Positions 61,960 to 64,000 of a DNA stretch of 64,000 nucleotides are shown here, one piece after another. How positions within the stretch are numbered: the first letter of the stretch is position 1; every line of letters starts with the position of its first letter. Below the pieces are notes generated by a model that was given only the letters and a program-made list of their open reading frames with translations, was not told the DNA's origin and searched no databases. The position numbers were made by a program, and so were the translations under genes. This stretch comes from Nostoc parmelioides FACHB-3921 (lineage in GTDB: Bacteria; Cyanobacteriota; Cyanobacteriia; Cyanobacteriales; Nostocaceae), in contig NZ_JACJQL010000023.1 of the NCBI RefSeq assembly GCF_014696625.1, positions 39,637 through 103,636 on the forward strand, given 5' to 3'.

Positions 61960-63915
61960 TTAAACAACCCATATCTCATCTCCTTTGCTTTTAAAGGTGT
62001 AGGCTAAGGTATCAAGCAACAATGCAGAATGACCAAAAGCTATAGAATAGGGTGCTGTCGTGTCATGAACACTGTTGCGATCGCTAATTGGGTAAATCTG
62101 AAAGTGCATCGGTAGCCTTAGCCGCATCCGCACTTCCGCCACAGGACGGCGCAGCACATAACAGACTAAACCTTCCTTCTTAAGTCGTTTGTTAATTGCA
62201 CCAATCCATTGATTGTCAGGTTGCCAAATTTCCACACCCGTTAAAACCTGAACTTTCCAAGCATCTGCAATTGGCTGCAAGTCGCCAGAGTAGGTAAATT
62301 TCCAATTCAGCCGTTCCTCGCGGTAGGAACGCAACTTCATAAATGCTAGACAGTGAGCAAATCTACCTTTAGCTATGGGTTGTCCGGTATGTGCTGCGGT
62401 TTCCTTAAGTGTCCGTGCAAATGCCGCTTCAGTCCACACTTCAATTTCTAAATTACCTAAAATTCCAGGTAAATCGTAGGTTTTAAATCTGTCTACTTCG
62501 TTTTCTTCGGTTAAATCATACAAACCACATTGCAAAGGACTCGAACCGCGAAAACTAGCAGCATCATCTGCAATGGGATTTCCTGATTTACCTGATAGTG
62601 CTTGCCAATCTTTTGCCCATCCTGCAACACGTCCAGCTACAGATTTTAAACTGGTGTCAAATACTTCTTCACAGGCTTTTAGAAACTGTTCTCGGCTTTG
62701 GGCATACTGTTCTTTAATAGTGCGATCGCCTAATTGCCAACACAAGTAAAATGACTGTACTGCACCCCAACGTTTATAATAGCCACGAAAATCATTGATT
62801 TGGCGATATTTATCAGCAATTATATTATGAAAAGTGGGGCGATCGCAAATATTATTTACCGTTAAAGGTGGTTTATCTCCCTGAAATAAGCGTTCTACCA
62901 GAAAGTTAGGTACTAATGCAAAAGCTGTAAAAGTTTGAAACTTAATTTTTGCACCATATTTTTCATAGTCGTCATGTCTACCTAAACGTCCCAAGCGTTG
63001 AATAAAGTTACCAGCATCAGATGATTCAAAAATCAAGAAATTGATTTTAAAATCAACACCTACATCAATTGTGCTAGTTCCCAAAACCAAATCAGCCGCC
63101 AAACTGCGCTCTTTTTCTCCCTTTCCTGATAACCCTGTATTTTCTCCTACCTTTAATCCGTAAGGCTGTAAAATTTCTTGGAAAAATGGAGTCAACCGTT
63201 TTACTGCTGCAATTGAGTTGAGAATAATTGCGCCTTTACTTCCTGGATATTGCTGAAACTGCTCTAAAATCAAATTACTATTTTCCTTGAGCCAAACTTC
63301 CGATGCTTTGAAACTTGGTTCTAAAGGAATAAAGTTCAATGATATTGTCCGCGCAACTTGTCGCCACCCTTGGGTTTTAAGTTGCTGTTCTAATTCTGGA
63401 TTGTCAGGAAATTGATATTTATTTTGTTCAATTGGGTTGATTTCTAGACAGCGAAATCCTGCTAGTTTTAGCCTATCAATTAAATTACTATCTGGTGTGG
63501 CAGAAAGAAATAGAAACTTCTTCCGGCGGTTTGTACAGCGAATTAATAACATCGTGTTAATTACACTAGCTATTTGTGGTGCTGCAAAAACATGAAATTC
63601 ATCAAAAATGAATAAGTCAAAATCCTTGTCTATTTTTCCCCATAGTTTATCGGGACTATCACTACGAATTATGTAAGCCCCTCTATGTAAATAATGGAAA
63701 ATATCTGGGTTTGTTAATAACGCTTCTCTTTGGCTAGTGAGAGTACCAATTGCTTGACCTTTTTTTAATCCCTCATTTTCTGCATAAACTTCCAAATCAG
63801 CCCCACTCAATCTAACTACACGGGGTTGATTTTCCGGTTGAAATATTTCTACATATCCTTGGATTTGCGTTTCTTGATCGCGGGCTAATTCATCAGGGCG
63901 AACGCATCTTAATTG
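61960..63915 (-). pseudogene. cas3: Type I-D helicase Cas3', 5' truncated and without start or Walker A
   Basis: Superfamily 2 helicase C-terminal part of the Cas3' protein. Seen: a DExH box (DLFIFDEFHVFAA), the SAT motif (FLFLSATPDSN), the helicase-C region (LVLGTSTIDVGVDFKINFLI, with QRLGRLGRHDD). The conserved frame continues upstream of the first TTG (63810) as DELARDQETQIQGYVEIFQP, then meets an in-frame TAG at 63918-63916. No ATG or GTG lies between. The Walker A motif and the residues normally preceding the ELARDQ-like motif are absent. The frame is thus cut near 63885-63915 by a rearrangement or insertion that continues beyond the window. Confidence 0.8.
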
Positions 63916-64000
63916 CTAATAAGAATTGGGAAGCAAATTCAAACATCTAGAATAAAGCCAATTGTCTTAGATAAATAGTGAATGTAAGTCAAAGGATAAA
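63916..64000. other. Foreign sequence joined to cas3'
   Basis: These 85 bases encode no Cas3-like residues in any frame on the minus strand. They carry several stops. They could be the end of an insertion element, but no transposase or inverted repeat can be verified before the window ends. Confidence 0.4.

Overview
The window looks like chromosome of a filamentous, heterocyst-forming cyanobacterium of the Nostoc/Anabaena type. The evidence is the split RNA polymerase beta-prime subunit (rpoC1 plus rpoC2 with a very large insertion), frequent HIP1 octamers (GCGATCGC), short tandem heptamer repeats of the STRR kind in many gaps, an omega-3 acyl-lipid desaturase, and a DyP peroxidase of the type described from Anabaena. 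No tRNA, rRNA or complete insertion sequence was recognised.

Layout. 1-20 kb is mostly housekeeping: the 3' part of desB, then rpsT-tatD-rpoB-rpoC1-rpoC2 on the minus strand, hisD, a universal stress protein, a broken Uma2 gene, hslO (Hsp33) and a long membrane-anchored helical-repeat protein. 20-36 kb is a one-strand run of carbohydrate and oxidative enzymes: a secreted glucoamylase, a royal-jelly/yellow-type propeller, a DyP peroxidase, a galactose-oxidase-like protein with all copper and Tyr-Cys positions, two xylose-isomerase-type TIM barrels, two NTF2-like proteins, a pentapeptide protein, and a GMC dehydrogenase with a predicted 3Fe-4S motif, its small subunit and a ferritin-like protein. 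Together they suggest a sugar oxidation module that makes and uses peroxide, possibly with 3-keto-sugar chemistry.

36.5-48 kb is a second one-strand cluster: a DUF928 protein, a triple-TIR CHASE2 membrane protein, a CHAT-TPR protease-like protein, and a two-partner secretion pair (TpsB transporter and TpsA exoprotein). It reads as a surface exoprotein system linked to a sensor with three NADase-like TIR domains and a caspase-like protein.

48-64 kb is a defence island. A predicted LSDAT (SLOG) nucleotide sensor is paired with a SLATT two-TM effector. Next comes a type I-D CRISPR-Cas locus running leftward: cas3', cas10d, csc2, csc1, a 2OG-Fe(II) dioxygenase, cas6, cas4, cas1, cas2, leader, array. 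Between cas3' and cas10d sit an MntA/HepT toxin-antitoxin pair with a nonsense codon in the toxin, a YhcG-like nuclease, an orphan DUF433 antitoxin, a small unknown gene and a solitary CRISPR half-repeat. The array is eroded to one good repeat and three degenerate ones, and cas3' has lost its 5' end including the Walker A region. Interference by this locus is therefore probably disabled even though adaptation and Cascade genes look intact.

The least explained items are the dioxygenase inside the cas operon, the TIR-CHASE2/CHAT/two-partner-secretion cluster, and the sugar oxidation cluster.
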